From positions 1 to 16,234 of the forward strand of contig CAYNWB010000048.1 in NCBI GenBank assembly GCA_964400785.1: a stretch of DNA of 16,234 bases. Reading direction: 5' to 3'. A model generated the notes under the pieces. That model ran no database searches, was not told the DNA's origin, and worked only from the letters and a program-made list of their open reading frames with translations. The DNA comes from CAVQGZ01 sp964400785. GTDB taxonomy: Bacteria; Actinomycetota; Actinomycetes; Jiangellales; Jiangellaceae. The position numbers and the translations under genes were made by a program. Positions 5,816 through 12,487 of the stretch are shown here, in pieces; the first letter of the stretch is position 1, and every line of letters starts with the position of its first letter.

Positions 5816-6175
5816 GTGAGCGCAGCAACCCCGACTCCTGGACCGACCGTCCCCTCCTGGCTTCTGGCGGTGTACCGGACGTTCGCCTACCTCACGGGCG
5901 TGCTGCTGGTGACGCTGACCGTCGCGCTGATCGCCCTGCTCGGTACCGAGCCGAAGCCGGAGTGGTACAGCATCGCCTGGACGCTGCACGGCTGGGCCTA
6001 CATGGGCTACCTCGGCAGCGGGTTCGCGCTGGCGTTCCTGATGCGCTGGAGCATTGGGCGCACGGTGCTGGTGCTGCTGGCAGGCACGGTGCCGGCGATG
6101 TCGTTCGTTGCCGAGCGCTGGGTGGTGCGTCGGGTGCAGGTCAGCGACCCGCACCCGACGTCGGTCACTCGGTGA
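5816..6175 (+). CDS. DUF3817-family integral membrane protein
   Basis: This 119-residue protein has three probable transmembrane helices (about 22-43, 55-76 and 81-98). The family pattern is visible as YRTFAYLTGVLL near the start, HGWAYMGYL in the middle, and LLAGTVPAMSFVAER at the end. DUF3817 proteins are common in actinobacteria and have no established function. The start is GTG 5816; no strong Shine-Dalgarno is seen, so the transcript may be leaderless or the start slightly wrong. The 3' end overlaps the convergent hsp20 gene by 11 bp. The membrane location follows from hydrophobicity; nothing shows its role. Confidence 0.85.
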   Translation: MSAATPTPGPTVPSWLLAVYRTFAYLTGVLLVTLTVALIALLGTEPKPEWYSIAWTLHGWAYMGYLGSGFALAFLMRWSIGRTVLVLLAGTVPAMSFVAERWVVRRVQVSDPHPTSVTR

Positions 6176-6623
6176 CGTCTTCGGCCGTGGTCGTGATGGC
6201 CGTGCTGCCACCCGATGCGGAGACCGCGATCTTGCGGGGCTTGGCCTTCTCGGCCACCGGGATCGTCACGGTGAGCACCCCGGCGTCGTAGTCCGCGGTG
6301 ATCCCCTCCGCGTCGACGCCGTCGCCGAGCGTGAGCTGACGCATGTAGCTGCCGGCGTACCGCTCGCTGAGTATCCAGTCCTGGTTCTCGCCCTCCGGGC
6401 CTTGGCGCTCGGCCCGGATGGTGAGCATGCCGCTGTCGACGTCGATGTCGATGGAGTCGGCGTCCACACCGGGCAGGTCGACCAGCAGCACGAACTGGTC
6501 GCCCTCGCGGTAGACGTCCATGGGCATGAACCGAGGAGTACGCACCGATCCGGACCCGGGGCCGAGCACCTGCTCGGCAAGCCGGTCGAAGTCGCGGAAC
6601 GGGTCGAAGCGCATCACAGCCAT
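6165..6623 (-). CDS. hsp20: Hsp20 / alpha-crystallin family small heat-shock protein
   Basis: This is an ATP-independent chaperone that holds unfolding proteins until Hsp70 systems act. It has 152 residues. The N-terminus MAVMRFDPFRDFDRL is the short phenylalanine-rich arm of the family. The alpha-crystallin domain spans about 32-134, with VDLPGV (48-53) and the signature AGVLTVTIPV (114-123). A flexible Ser/Thr tail follows; no clear I-x-I anchor motif is seen, though KIAV at 131-134 is nearby. The start is ATG 6623 with GGGAGG 6 nt upstream. It is controlled by a CIRCE operator overlapping its promoter. The leader contains a stable hairpin. Confidence 0.95.
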   Translation of the reverse strand: MAVMRFDPFRDFDRLAEQVLGPGSGSVRTPRFMPMDVYREGDQFVLLVDLPGVDADSIDIDVDSGMLTIRAERQGPEGENQDWILSERYAGSYMRQLTLGDGVDAEGITADYDAGVLTVTIPVAEKAKPRKIAVSASGGSTAITTTAEDVTE

Positions 6624-6648
6624 GACAACCTCCCAGCTCGTCGGGGAT

Positions 6649-6672
6649 GCTGCCCGCCGCCTGTCGGGCAGC
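6649..6672 (-). repeat. Hairpin in the hsp20 5' leader
   Basis: GCTGCCCG (6649-6656) pairs fully with 6665-6672 across an 8 nt loop. It lies between the CIRCE element and the hsp20 ribosome binding site. It might stabilise the leader or stop read-through from the HPP gene upstream. It does not include the Shine-Dalgarno. Confidence 0.5.
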
Positions 6673-6686
6673 TGACTACGCCTCCA

Positions 6687-6716
6687 TTATTAGCACTCGA
6701 GACGAGAGAGTGCCAG
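6687..6716 (-). promoter_or_regulatory. hsp20 promoter (-35 CTGGCA, -10 TAATAA)
   Basis: On the minus strand CTGGCA (6711-6716) and TAATAA (6687-6692) are 18 bp apart and overlap the two arms of the CIRCE element. The predicted transcript starts near 6680 and has a leader of about 55-60 nt. Confidence 0.55.
6690..6716 (-). promoter_or_regulatory. CIRCE element (HrcA operator)
   Basis: The plus strand reads TTAGCACTC, a 9 bp spacer, then GAGTGCCAG. The consensus is TTAGCACTC-N9-GAGTGCTAA, so the left arm is perfect and the right arm matches at 7 of 9 bases with exact spacing. HrcA binding here would block the hsp20 promoter until heat shock. Confidence 0.92.
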
Positions 6717-6732
6717 CGGTCTGGGTGGTTCG

Positions 6733-7275
6733 TCACCACAGCTTCTGCGGGTAGTCCCGGTCTCCCAGCAGGCGATGACCGACCCACGCCCACGCCAGCA
6801 CGACGAGCATGACCCCGAGCAGGAACGGCAGGGCCAGGGCGGCTTCGAGTCCGTCGAGCTGTGAGCGGCTCGCCACCAGGGCCGCAGCCACTGCCGGTGG
6901 GTGCATCGTGCCGGTGGTGTGCATGAGCAGCAGCGTGAGAAACCCGATCGCGACCGTCAGAACGATCGAGTGCCCCATGGCCGCGGTCACCAGCAGACCC
7001 GTGATCGCTGCGATCGTGTAGGCGAGCAGGATCCGCAGTGGGCGCGACGACACCGAGCGCGGCATCGCGACCAGGACGGCGAGGGTGACCACGGGCGGGA
7101 TGAGCAGCGGGGCCAGCGCGCTGTCGTCGGCGTCGAGCGCCACGTACGCGGCGAACAGCACCGACAGCCCCACGGTCTCGACGACCACGAGTGGCAGTGC
7201 GAGGCTGGCAGGCAGGCGTTCGGACGGGTCGTCGAGGACGACGTGGCGCAGGGGATGTCCGGGTTGCGGATCCAC
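6733..7275 (-). CDS. HPP-family integral membrane protein
   Basis: This 180-residue protein has about five hydrophobic segments (near 27-46, 55-71, 80-98, 103-119 and 147-166). It carries the HPP motif in TMHPPAVAAAL (123-133) and the C-terminal YPQKLW. HPP proteins are inner-membrane proteins; some plant and cyanobacterial members have been linked to nitrite transport, so transport is possible but not shown here. The start is GTG 7275 with AGGAGG 6 nt upstream. It lies 109 bp upstream of hsp20 on the same strand and diverges from the hydrogenase operon with 100 bp between starts. Confidence 0.9.
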   Translation of the reverse strand: MDPQPGHPLRHVVLDDPSERLPASLALPLVVVETVGLSVLFAAYVALDADDSALAPLLIPPVVTLAVLVAMPRSVSSRPLRILLAYTIAAITGLLVTAAMGHSIVLTVAIGFLTLLLMHTTGTMHPPAVAAALVASRSQLDGLEAALALPFLLGVMLVVLAWAWVGHRLLGDRDYPQKLW

Positions 7276-7375
7276 GGCGCCTCCTGCTCAGCTGGGCCAC
7301 CTGCAGGGTAGTAGCCGGGCATGGGTGACCTCTGGCCCTGCCACACCTGCGCTCGGCTCGACCAATCTGGTGCGC

Positions 7376-8545
7376 ATGGCCTCAGAGGTCACCACTGAAG
7401 TTGTCGTGCTCGACGTCGACGGACTCCAGCGCCTCATCGAGGTGCTGGCGCAGCAGGGGTGGCAGGTGATCGGCCCGACGGTTCGGGACGGCGCGATCGT
7501 CCCCGGGCCGATCGCCGGCGTGGCCGACCTGCCGCGGGGCGTCGGCGACAGCCAGCAGCCGGCCCGGTACCGGCTGGTCGACCGGGACGACGCAGCCCTC
7601 TTCGGCTACGCCAGCCCCGCCACGTCGTTCAAGCCGGTGCTCTTCCCGCCCAAGCACCTGATCTGGCGGGGCAGCCGTCGAGGCGACGGGTTCGACGTCG
7701 CGGCACCGGACGATCCGCCGCCTGCTCGTGCGCTGATCGGTGTGCGGTCGTGCGACCTGGCAGCCATCCGGGTGCACGACCGAGTGCTCGCGCAGCGCTG
7801 GGGCAACCGCCCGGCGCGCGACGTCGACTACGCCGCGGCCCGGGGCGCCACCTTCATCGTGGCGGTGGCCTGTGGGACGCCGGCCGACACGTGCTTCTGC
7901 ACGTCCATGGCAACCGGGCCCGGGCCGGGGGAGGGCTACGACCTGGCCCTGACCGAGATCCTGGACGAGGACGGGCACGAGTTCGTCGTGCAGGTGGGCA
8001 GCGAGCAGGGTGCCCAGGTTCTCGCGGACGTGCCATCGCGGGCGGGTGAGGCGGCTGACGAGCAGCGTGCCCAGCAGGTGGTCGACACGGCCGCCGGCGC
8101 GATCGAGCGGCGCCTGCGCACCGACGGCCTGCCCGCCCTTCTCGACGACGAGGTCGAGCACCCCCAGTGGGAGGACGTGGCGCAGCGCTGCCTCGCCTGC
8201 GGCAACTGCACCGCTGTCTGCCCGACCTGCTTCTGCACGTCGGTGGAGGACGTGTCCGACCTCTCCGGGGACAACGCCGAGCGCTGGCGTGTCTGGGACT
8301 CCTGCTTCACCGCTGGGTTCTCCTACGTGCACGGCGGCCCGGTGCGCTCGTCGACGGCGTCGCGGTACCGGCAGTGGCTCACCCACAAGCTCGGTACCTG
8401 GCAGGCCCAGTTCGACACGTCCGGCTGCGTGGGGTGTGGCCGATGCCTGACGTGGTGCCCGGTGGGCATCGACATCACCGCCGAGGCCGCTGCCCTGCAG
8501 CGCACCGCCCGCACACCCACGAGCCGACGGGAGGTCGTGAGATGA
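7376..8545 (+). CDS. hydB: Group 3b [NiFe] hydrogenase (sulfhydrogenase) beta subunit, 4Fe-4S dicluster protein
   Basis: This subunit carries electrons between the hydrogenase dimer and the flavin subunit and is the candidate sulfur-reducing part of archaeal sulfhydrogenase. It has 389 residues. Two ferredoxin-type 4Fe-4S motifs are visible: Cys272/275/278/282 (CLACGNCTAVCP) and Cys351/354/357/361 (CVGCGRCLTWCP). Further conserved-looking cysteines are Cys126 (RSCDL), Cys167, Cys173/175 (CFC), Cys285/287 (CFC) and Cys310. The start is ATG 7376; an in-frame GTG lies two codons earlier and no Shine-Dalgarno is visible. The stop overlaps the next start (ATGA). It is the first gene of the operon. 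Confidence 0.9.
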   Translation: MASEVTTEVVVLDVDGLQRLIEVLAQQGWQVIGPTVRDGAIVPGPIAGVADLPRGVGDSQQPARYRLVDRDDAALFGYASPATSFKPVLFPPKHLIWRGSRRGDGFDVAAPDDPPPARALIGVRSCDLAAIRVHDRVLAQRWGNRPARDVDYAAARGATFIVAVACGTPADTCFCTSMATGPGPGEGYDLALTEILDEDGHEFVVQVGSEQGAQVLADVPSRAGEAADEQRAQQVVDTAAGAIERRLRTDGLPALLDDEVEHPQWEDVAQRCLACGNCTAVCPTCFCTSVEDVSDLSGDNAERWRVWDSCFTAGFSYVHGGPVRSSTASRYRQWLTHKLGTWQAQFDTSGCVGCGRCLTWCPVGIDITAEAAALQRTARTPTSRREVVR

Positions 8546-9033
8546 CGACACCGACCGCCACCGATCCCCGGGCGCAGATCCGTGACCTGCTCGCCCAGCA
8601 CTGCTTCACCCGTGGCCTCGACGACAGCTTCGTCGACCGCCTCGTGGAGCACGCGAAGGTGCGTACCCACGATGAGGGGGTGCTGCTGTTCCGCGAGGGT
8701 GGGTCGGCCAACGAGTTCCACCTGCTGGTGCAGGGCCGGGTCGCGATCGAGATGCACTCCCCGGGACGCGGCGACCTGGTGCTCGACACCGTCGAGCCGT
8801 GCGAGACGGTCGGCTGGTCGTGGCTCGTGCCGCCGTACCGATGGTTCTTCAGCGCGAGAGCCCTCACCGAGGTCACGGTCGTCACCGTGGATGCCGAGGC
8901 GCTGCGCGCCCTCGCCGACGACGACCCTGCGTTCGGCTACGCGCTCATGCAGCGGGTCACCTCGGTGATGCTCGAGCGCATGCAGGCGGCCCGGGTGCGC
9001 CTGGCCGACCTCTACGGGGTGGTCGGCACATGA
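8542..9033 (+). CDS. Stand-alone cyclic-nucleotide-binding-like protein in the hydrogenase operon
   Basis: This 163-residue protein has a cNMP-binding beta-barrel fold (about 18-130) with the typical GVLLFREGGSANEFHLLVQGRVAIEM (split by family spacing) and a short C-terminal helix. There is no DNA-binding domain, unlike the CRP/FNR regulators of about 220 residues. The phosphate-binding cassette is altered: where CRP has GE-LAL and an arginine before A-T/A, this has GWSWLVPP and WFFSARA. Canonical cAMP binding is therefore doubtful. It overlaps its neighbours by 4 bp on each side and has GGGAGG upstream of ATG 8542. It is probably a regulatory or structural partner of the hydrogenase; that role is inferred. 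Confidence 0.85.
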   Translation: MTTPTATDPRAQIRDLLAQHCFTRGLDDSFVDRLVEHAKVRTHDEGVLLFREGGSANEFHLLVQGRVAIEMHSPGRGDLVLDTVEPCETVGWSWLVPPYRWFFSARALTEVTVVTVDAEALRALADDDPAFGYALMQRVTSVMLERMQAARVRLADLYGVVGT

Positions 9034-9881
9034 CCGTCACCGCGCCGACCCGCACCGAGGCATCCGCGTTCGACCTGCGTGAGTTTCGGGTCACGACCCG
9101 ACGGCAGGACACCCGCGACACCGCAACGCTGTCGCTGGCCCCGCTGTCGGGCGACCCACTGAGCTTCGAGGCCGGGCAGTTCACCATGGTCTACGCCTTC
9201 GGCGTCGGTGAGGTGCCGCTGAGCATCAGCGGCGACCCGTCCGGAGGCAAGCCGCTGCTGCACACCATCCGTGACGTCGGCGGCGTCACCCACACGCTGA
9301 CCCACCTGCGCCGAGGCGACGTCGTGGGCATCCGCGGCCCGTACGGTCGGGGCTGGGACGTCGACGACGGCCGCGGCGGTGACGTCGTGCTCGTAGCGGG
9401 CGGCATCGGCCTGGCGCCGTTGCGTCCGGCGCTGCTGCAGATACTCGCCCGGCGAGACGAGTACAAGCGCGTAGTGCTCCTCTACGGAACCCGCACGCCG
9501 GAGGACGTGCTGTACGCCGACGAGCTCGAGCGGTGGCGCGGACGGTTCGACCTCGAGGTCGAGGTGACGGTCGACTACGGCCCGCCGGGCTGGCGTGGCA
9601 AGGTCGGTCTCGTCACCAGCCTGATCCCGCGCGCCGGCTTCGACCCCGCCACGACGCTGGCCCTGGTCTGCGGACCTGAGGCGATGATGCGCTACGTCGG
9701 GTCGGCGCTGGTCGAGCGAGGGGTGGCCAAGAACCGCATCAGGCTCTCGATGGAGCGGGCGATGGACTGTGGCGTCGGCCTGTGCGGGCACTGCCAGCTG
9801 CGCAGCCTGTTCGTCTGCGTCGACGGTCCCGTGTTCGGCTACGACCGGCTGGAGCCACTGCTCTGGCTGCGGGAGGTGTAG
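9030..9881 (+). CDS. hydG: Group 3b hydrogenase gamma subunit, FAD/NAD(P)-binding reductase with [2Fe-2S]
   Basis: This links hydrogen turnover to NAD(P)H. The 283 residues form a ferredoxin-reductase-like FAD domain (about 14-108, with VPLSIS at 62-67 and RGPYGRGW at 102-109). An NAD(P) domain follows (about 117-235, GGIGLAPLRP and CGPEAMM at 214-220). A C-terminal [2Fe-2S] site uses Cys247, 252, 255 and 263 (CGVGLCGHC). This layout matches the sulfhydrogenase gamma subunit and is related to dihydroorotate dehydrogenase PyrK. The FAD motif has VPLS where RPYS/RPLS is usual. ATG 9030 overlaps the previous stop, and the next gene begins 2 bp after its stop. Confidence 0.93.
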   Translation: MTVTAPTRTEASAFDLREFRVTTRRQDTRDTATLSLAPLSGDPLSFEAGQFTMVYAFGVGEVPLSISGDPSGGKPLLHTIRDVGGVTHTLTHLRRGDVVGIRGPYGRGWDVDDGRGGDVVLVAGGIGLAPLRPALLQILARRDEYKRVVLLYGTRTPEDVLYADELERWRGRFDLEVEVTVDYGPPGWRGKVGLVTSLIPRAGFDPATTLALVCGPEAMMRYVGSALVERGVAKNRIRLSMERAMDCGVGLCGHCQLRSLFVCVDGPVFGYDRLEPLLWLREV

Positions 9882-9883
9882 GC

Positions 9884-10702
9884 ATGGCGGCCGCGACCAG
9901 AACCCACCGGCCGAAGCTGGCGGTCTGGAAGTTCGCCTCGTGCGACGGGTGCCAGCTCTCGCTTCTCAACTGCGAGGACGAGCTGCTCGAGGTGGCCGAG
10001 GCCGTCCACATCGCGTACTTCCCCGAGGCGACCCGGGCGTCGGTGCGCGGGCCGTACGACCTGTCGTTGGTGGAAGGGTCGATCACGACTCCGCATGACG
10101 CCGAGCGCATCCAGCAGATCCGCAAGTCGTCGGCCCGGCTCATCACCATCGGGGCCTGCGCGACCGCGGGCGGTATCCAAGCCCTGCGCAACACCCGCGA
10201 CGTCGCGGCGTTGGCGTCCGTCGTCTACCCGCGACCGGACTACCTGGACGTGCTCGATCGCTCCACGCCCATCCGCGCCCACGTGACGGTCGAGGCAGAG
10301 CTGCGCGGATGCCCGGTGGACAAGAACCAGCTGCTCGAGGTGGTGGCGGCGGTGCTGCACGACCGCAAGCCGCGCATCCCGCTGGCCAGCGTGTGCACCG
10401 AGTGCAAGCGCCGGGGGCTGGTGTGCGTCGCGGTGGCTCACGGACAGCCCTGCCTCGGCCCGGTCACCCAGGCCGGCTGTGGGGCGCTGTGCCCCGGGTT
10501 CGGCCGTGGCTGCTACGGGTGCTTCGGGCCCTACGCGTCGGCCAACGCCGCCTCGCTCGCCGACCACCTGCGCGCCGACGGTGTCAGCGCGCAGGACGTG
10601 GAGCGCCTCTATGCCACCTTCAACGCCGGAGCGCCGGCGTTCGCGTCCGAGGCGCAACGCCAGCGCGAGTCGGACCCCTCGGCGCAGGAGGTGCGCGCGT
10701 GA
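9884..10702 (+). CDS. hydD: Group 3b [NiFe] hydrogenase small (delta) subunit
   Basis: The small subunit conducts electrons through Fe-S clusters to the Ni-Fe site. It has 272 residues and no Tat signal, so the enzyme is cytosolic. Proximal cluster ligands are Cys20 and Cys23 (CDGC), Cys92 (GACAT) and Cys143 (GCPV). The C-terminal half is rich in cysteines for two more clusters: Cys171, 174, 181, 190, 199, 203, 210 and 213. The tail after 250 is low-complexity. The start is ATG 9884 with GGGAGG about 7 nt upstream. The stop overlaps the large-subunit GTG (GTGA), so the two subunits are translationally coupled. Confidence 0.94.
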   Translation: MAAATRTHRPKLAVWKFASCDGCQLSLLNCEDELLEVAEAVHIAYFPEATRASVRGPYDLSLVEGSITTPHDAERIQQIRKSSARLITIGACATAGGIQALRNTRDVAALASVVYPRPDYLDVLDRSTPIRAHVTVEAELRGCPVDKNQLLEVVAAVLHDRKPRIPLASVCTECKRRGLVCVAVAHGQPCLGPVTQAGCGALCPGFGRGCYGCFGPYASANAASLADHLRADGVSAQDVERLYATFNAGAPAFASEAQRQRESDPSAQEVRA

Positions 10703-12012
10703 GCAGGGCACGATCGCTCGACGTCCCGGTACTGGCCCGTGTCGAGGGCGAGGGGGCCATGCACGTCCGCATCCGTGACGGCGTGGTCGAGGACGTCAAG
10801 CTCTCGATCTACGAGCCACCCCGGTTCTTCGAAGGCTTTCTGCGTGGCCGGGCCGCCATCGAGGCTCCCGACATCACGGCTCGAATCTGCGGGATATGCC
10901 CGGTCGCCTACCAGATGGCGGCCTGCAACGCCGTGGAGGCCGCCTGGGGTGCCACGGTCAGCGAGCCCATCCGGGCGATGCGCCGGCTGCTGTACTGCGG
11001 TGAGTGGATCGAGAGTCACGCCCTGCACATCTACCTGCTGCACGCACCCGACTTTCTCGGCTACCCGGACGCCCTCGCGATGGCTGCCGACCACCGCGAC
11101 CTCGTCCAGCAGGGGCTGCGCCTGAAGAAGGTCGGCAACCAGCTGATGGACGCCTCCGGTGGCCGCTCGGTGCACCCGGTCAACGTCCGAGTCGGCGGCT
11201 TCTTCCGCTTCCCCACCCGCGACGAGATCGATGCCCTGCGTCCGGCGCTCGACCAGGCCCTCGTCGATGCCGAGGCAACAGTGCGGGCCGTCGCGGCGCT
11301 CGACCTACCCGACTTGCAGATGCCGTACCACTTTCTCGCCCTGGACGACGAGACCGGTCGATACCCGCTCGAGGATGGTCGCCACCTGCTGTCCGGGGAC
11401 GGGGTGCACGACAGCGAGCGCATCGCGCTCGAGGAGTTCGACGAGCGAGTCGTCGAGGTGCACGTCGAGCACTCCAACGCCCTGCAGGCGCGGCTGCACG
11501 GTGTGGGTTCCTACGTGGTGGGACCGCTGGCCCGATGGGCGCTGCTCGGAGACCGGATCACCGGTCGTGCTGCAGACCTCGCCGCCGAGCTGCAGGTGCC
11601 GCGTCCCGTGCTCAACCCGTTCGCCTCCATCGTCGTCCGCGCCCTCGAGGTGCTGTACTCGGTGCAGCAGGCACAGCAGATCCTGGACGAGTGGCCGAGC
11701 GACCCCGGGGCAGCGTCGGTACCGGTACAGCCGCGGCCGGCCGTCGGGTACGGCGCCAGTGAGGCCCCCCGGGGTCTGCTCGTGCACCGCTACCGCACCG
11801 ACGCCGACGGGGCGATCCGCGACGCCCGCATCGTTCCGCCCACCTCGCAGAACCAGGCACAGATCGAGGCAGACCTGCGACGGCTGGTCGAGCAGCGAAT
11901 GCACCTCGACGACGCCGCGCTGACCCTGGAGTGCGAGACGGCGATCCGCAACTACGACCCCTGCATCTCGTGCGCCACGCACTTCTTGCGGCTCACGGTC
12001 GACCGCGAGTAG
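10699..12012 (+). CDS. hydA: Group 3b [NiFe] hydrogenase large (alpha) subunit
   Basis: This is the catalytic subunit holding the Ni-Fe(CN)2CO centre. It has 437 residues. The L1 motif RICGICPVA supplies Cys64 and Cys67; the L2 motif DPCISCATH supplies Cys422 and Cys425. Maturation proteases cut after the His/Arg of L2, which would remove a nine-residue tail after His428. Length and L1/L2 form fit the bidirectional NAD(P)-linked group 3b enzymes, as in Pyrococcus sulfhydrogenase and the mycobacterial Hyh type. The start is GTG 10699, overlapping the small-subunit stop, with GGAG upstream. Oxygen tolerance and reaction direction cannot be read from sequence. Confidence 0.97.
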   Translation: MSRARSLDVPVLARVEGEGAMHVRIRDGVVEDVKLSIYEPPRFFEGFLRGRAAIEAPDITARICGICPVAYQMAACNAVEAAWGATVSEPIRAMRRLLYCGEWIESHALHIYLLHAPDFLGYPDALAMAADHRDLVQQGLRLKKVGNQLMDASGGRSVHPVNVRVGGFFRFPTRDEIDALRPALDQALVDAEATVRAVAALDLPDLQMPYHFLALDDETGRYPLEDGRHLLSGDGVHDSERIALEEFDERVVEVHVEHSNALQARLHGVGSYVVGPLARWALLGDRITGRAADLAAELQVPRPVLNPFASIVVRALEVLYSVQQAQQILDEWPSDPGAASVPVQPRPAVGYGASEAPRGLLVHRYRTDADGAIRDARIVPPTSQNQAQIEADLRRLVEQRMHLDDAALTLECETAIRNYDPCISCATHFLRLTVDRE

Positions 12013-12022
12013 CCGGTTCGCT

Positions 12023-12487
12023 GTGTCGGCGTCGCTCGTCGTGGGCCTGGGGCATCCCGACCGCGGTGACGACGCGATCGGGTGGTGGGTGGCCCGCGAG
12101 GTGGAACGTCGACGGCCCGACCTGTGCGTGCGGACGCTGCTCGACCCGCTGCCGCTGCTCGACCTGCTGCCCGCACACGACGCAGTGGTGCTCGTGGACG
12201 CCGCCCTGATGCCCGACGAGCCCGGGTCGCTGCGCGTCGTCGACGCGACTGCGCACCTGCCCGACGTGGCGGGCAGGTGCGCATCGAGCCACGGGGTGTC
12301 GCTCGGGATGGTGCTCGACCTCGGCCGGGAGTCGGGGCCGATGCCGCAGCAGCTGACCGTCGTCGCCGTCGGAGCCGGTCGTTTCACACTGGGTGAGCCG
12401 CCGCAGACCCGCGTGGCGGCCGCGGTCGTCCCCGCAGTCGACGCGGTGCTGCGGGCGCTCGACGGTGCGGGGCGCTCAGCCGGGTAG
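12023..12487 (+). CDS. Hydrogenase maturation endopeptidase (HybD/HycI family)
   Basis: This nickel-sensing protease removes the C-terminal tail of the large subunit after metal insertion. It has 154 residues, normal for the family. Candidate nickel ligands are Asp17 (GLGHPDRGDDAIG, where HybD has Glu16), Asp59 (VVLVDAA) and His90 (SSHGVSL). The start is GTG 12023, 10 bp after the large-subunit stop; no clear Shine-Dalgarno is seen. Its 3' end overlaps the convergent gene by 12 bp. A perfect 14 bp inverted repeat lies inside the gene (12250-12283). It is the only maturation gene in the operon within this window; hypA-F must be elsewhere. Confidence 0.88.
   Translation: MSASLVVGLGHPDRGDDAIGWWVAREVERRRPDLCVRTLLDPLPLLDLLPAHDAVVLVDAALMPDEPGSLRVVDATAHLPDVAGRCASSHGVSLGMVLDLGRESGPMPQQLTVVAVGAGRFTLGEPPQTRVAAAVVPAVDAVLRALDGAGRSAG
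12250..12283. repeat. Perfect 14 bp inverted repeat inside the hydrogenase protease gene
   Basis: TGCGCACCTGCCCG (12250-12263) is fully complementary to 12270-12283 around ACGTGG. It encodes about residues 76-87 of the protease, just before the His90 ligand. Possible meanings are an intragenic terminator, an mRNA-stability hairpin, or an inserted palindromic repeat. Confidence 0.7.

Noticed and set aside
5445..5819. Plus-strand open frame of 124 codons in the same gap
   Set aside because: It runs through a perfect terminator-like hairpin, lacks a ribosome binding site and shows no domain.
5513..6211. Minus-strand open frame of 232 codons covering the 5.3-5.8 kb gap
   Set aside because: It overlaps the DUF3817 gene antisense and part of hsp20, is Arg/Pro-rich and low-complexity, and resembles no family I know.
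7276..7375. DosR or FNR operator before the hydrogenase operon
   Set aside because: No matching palindrome is seen in the 100 bp between the HPP and hydB starts.
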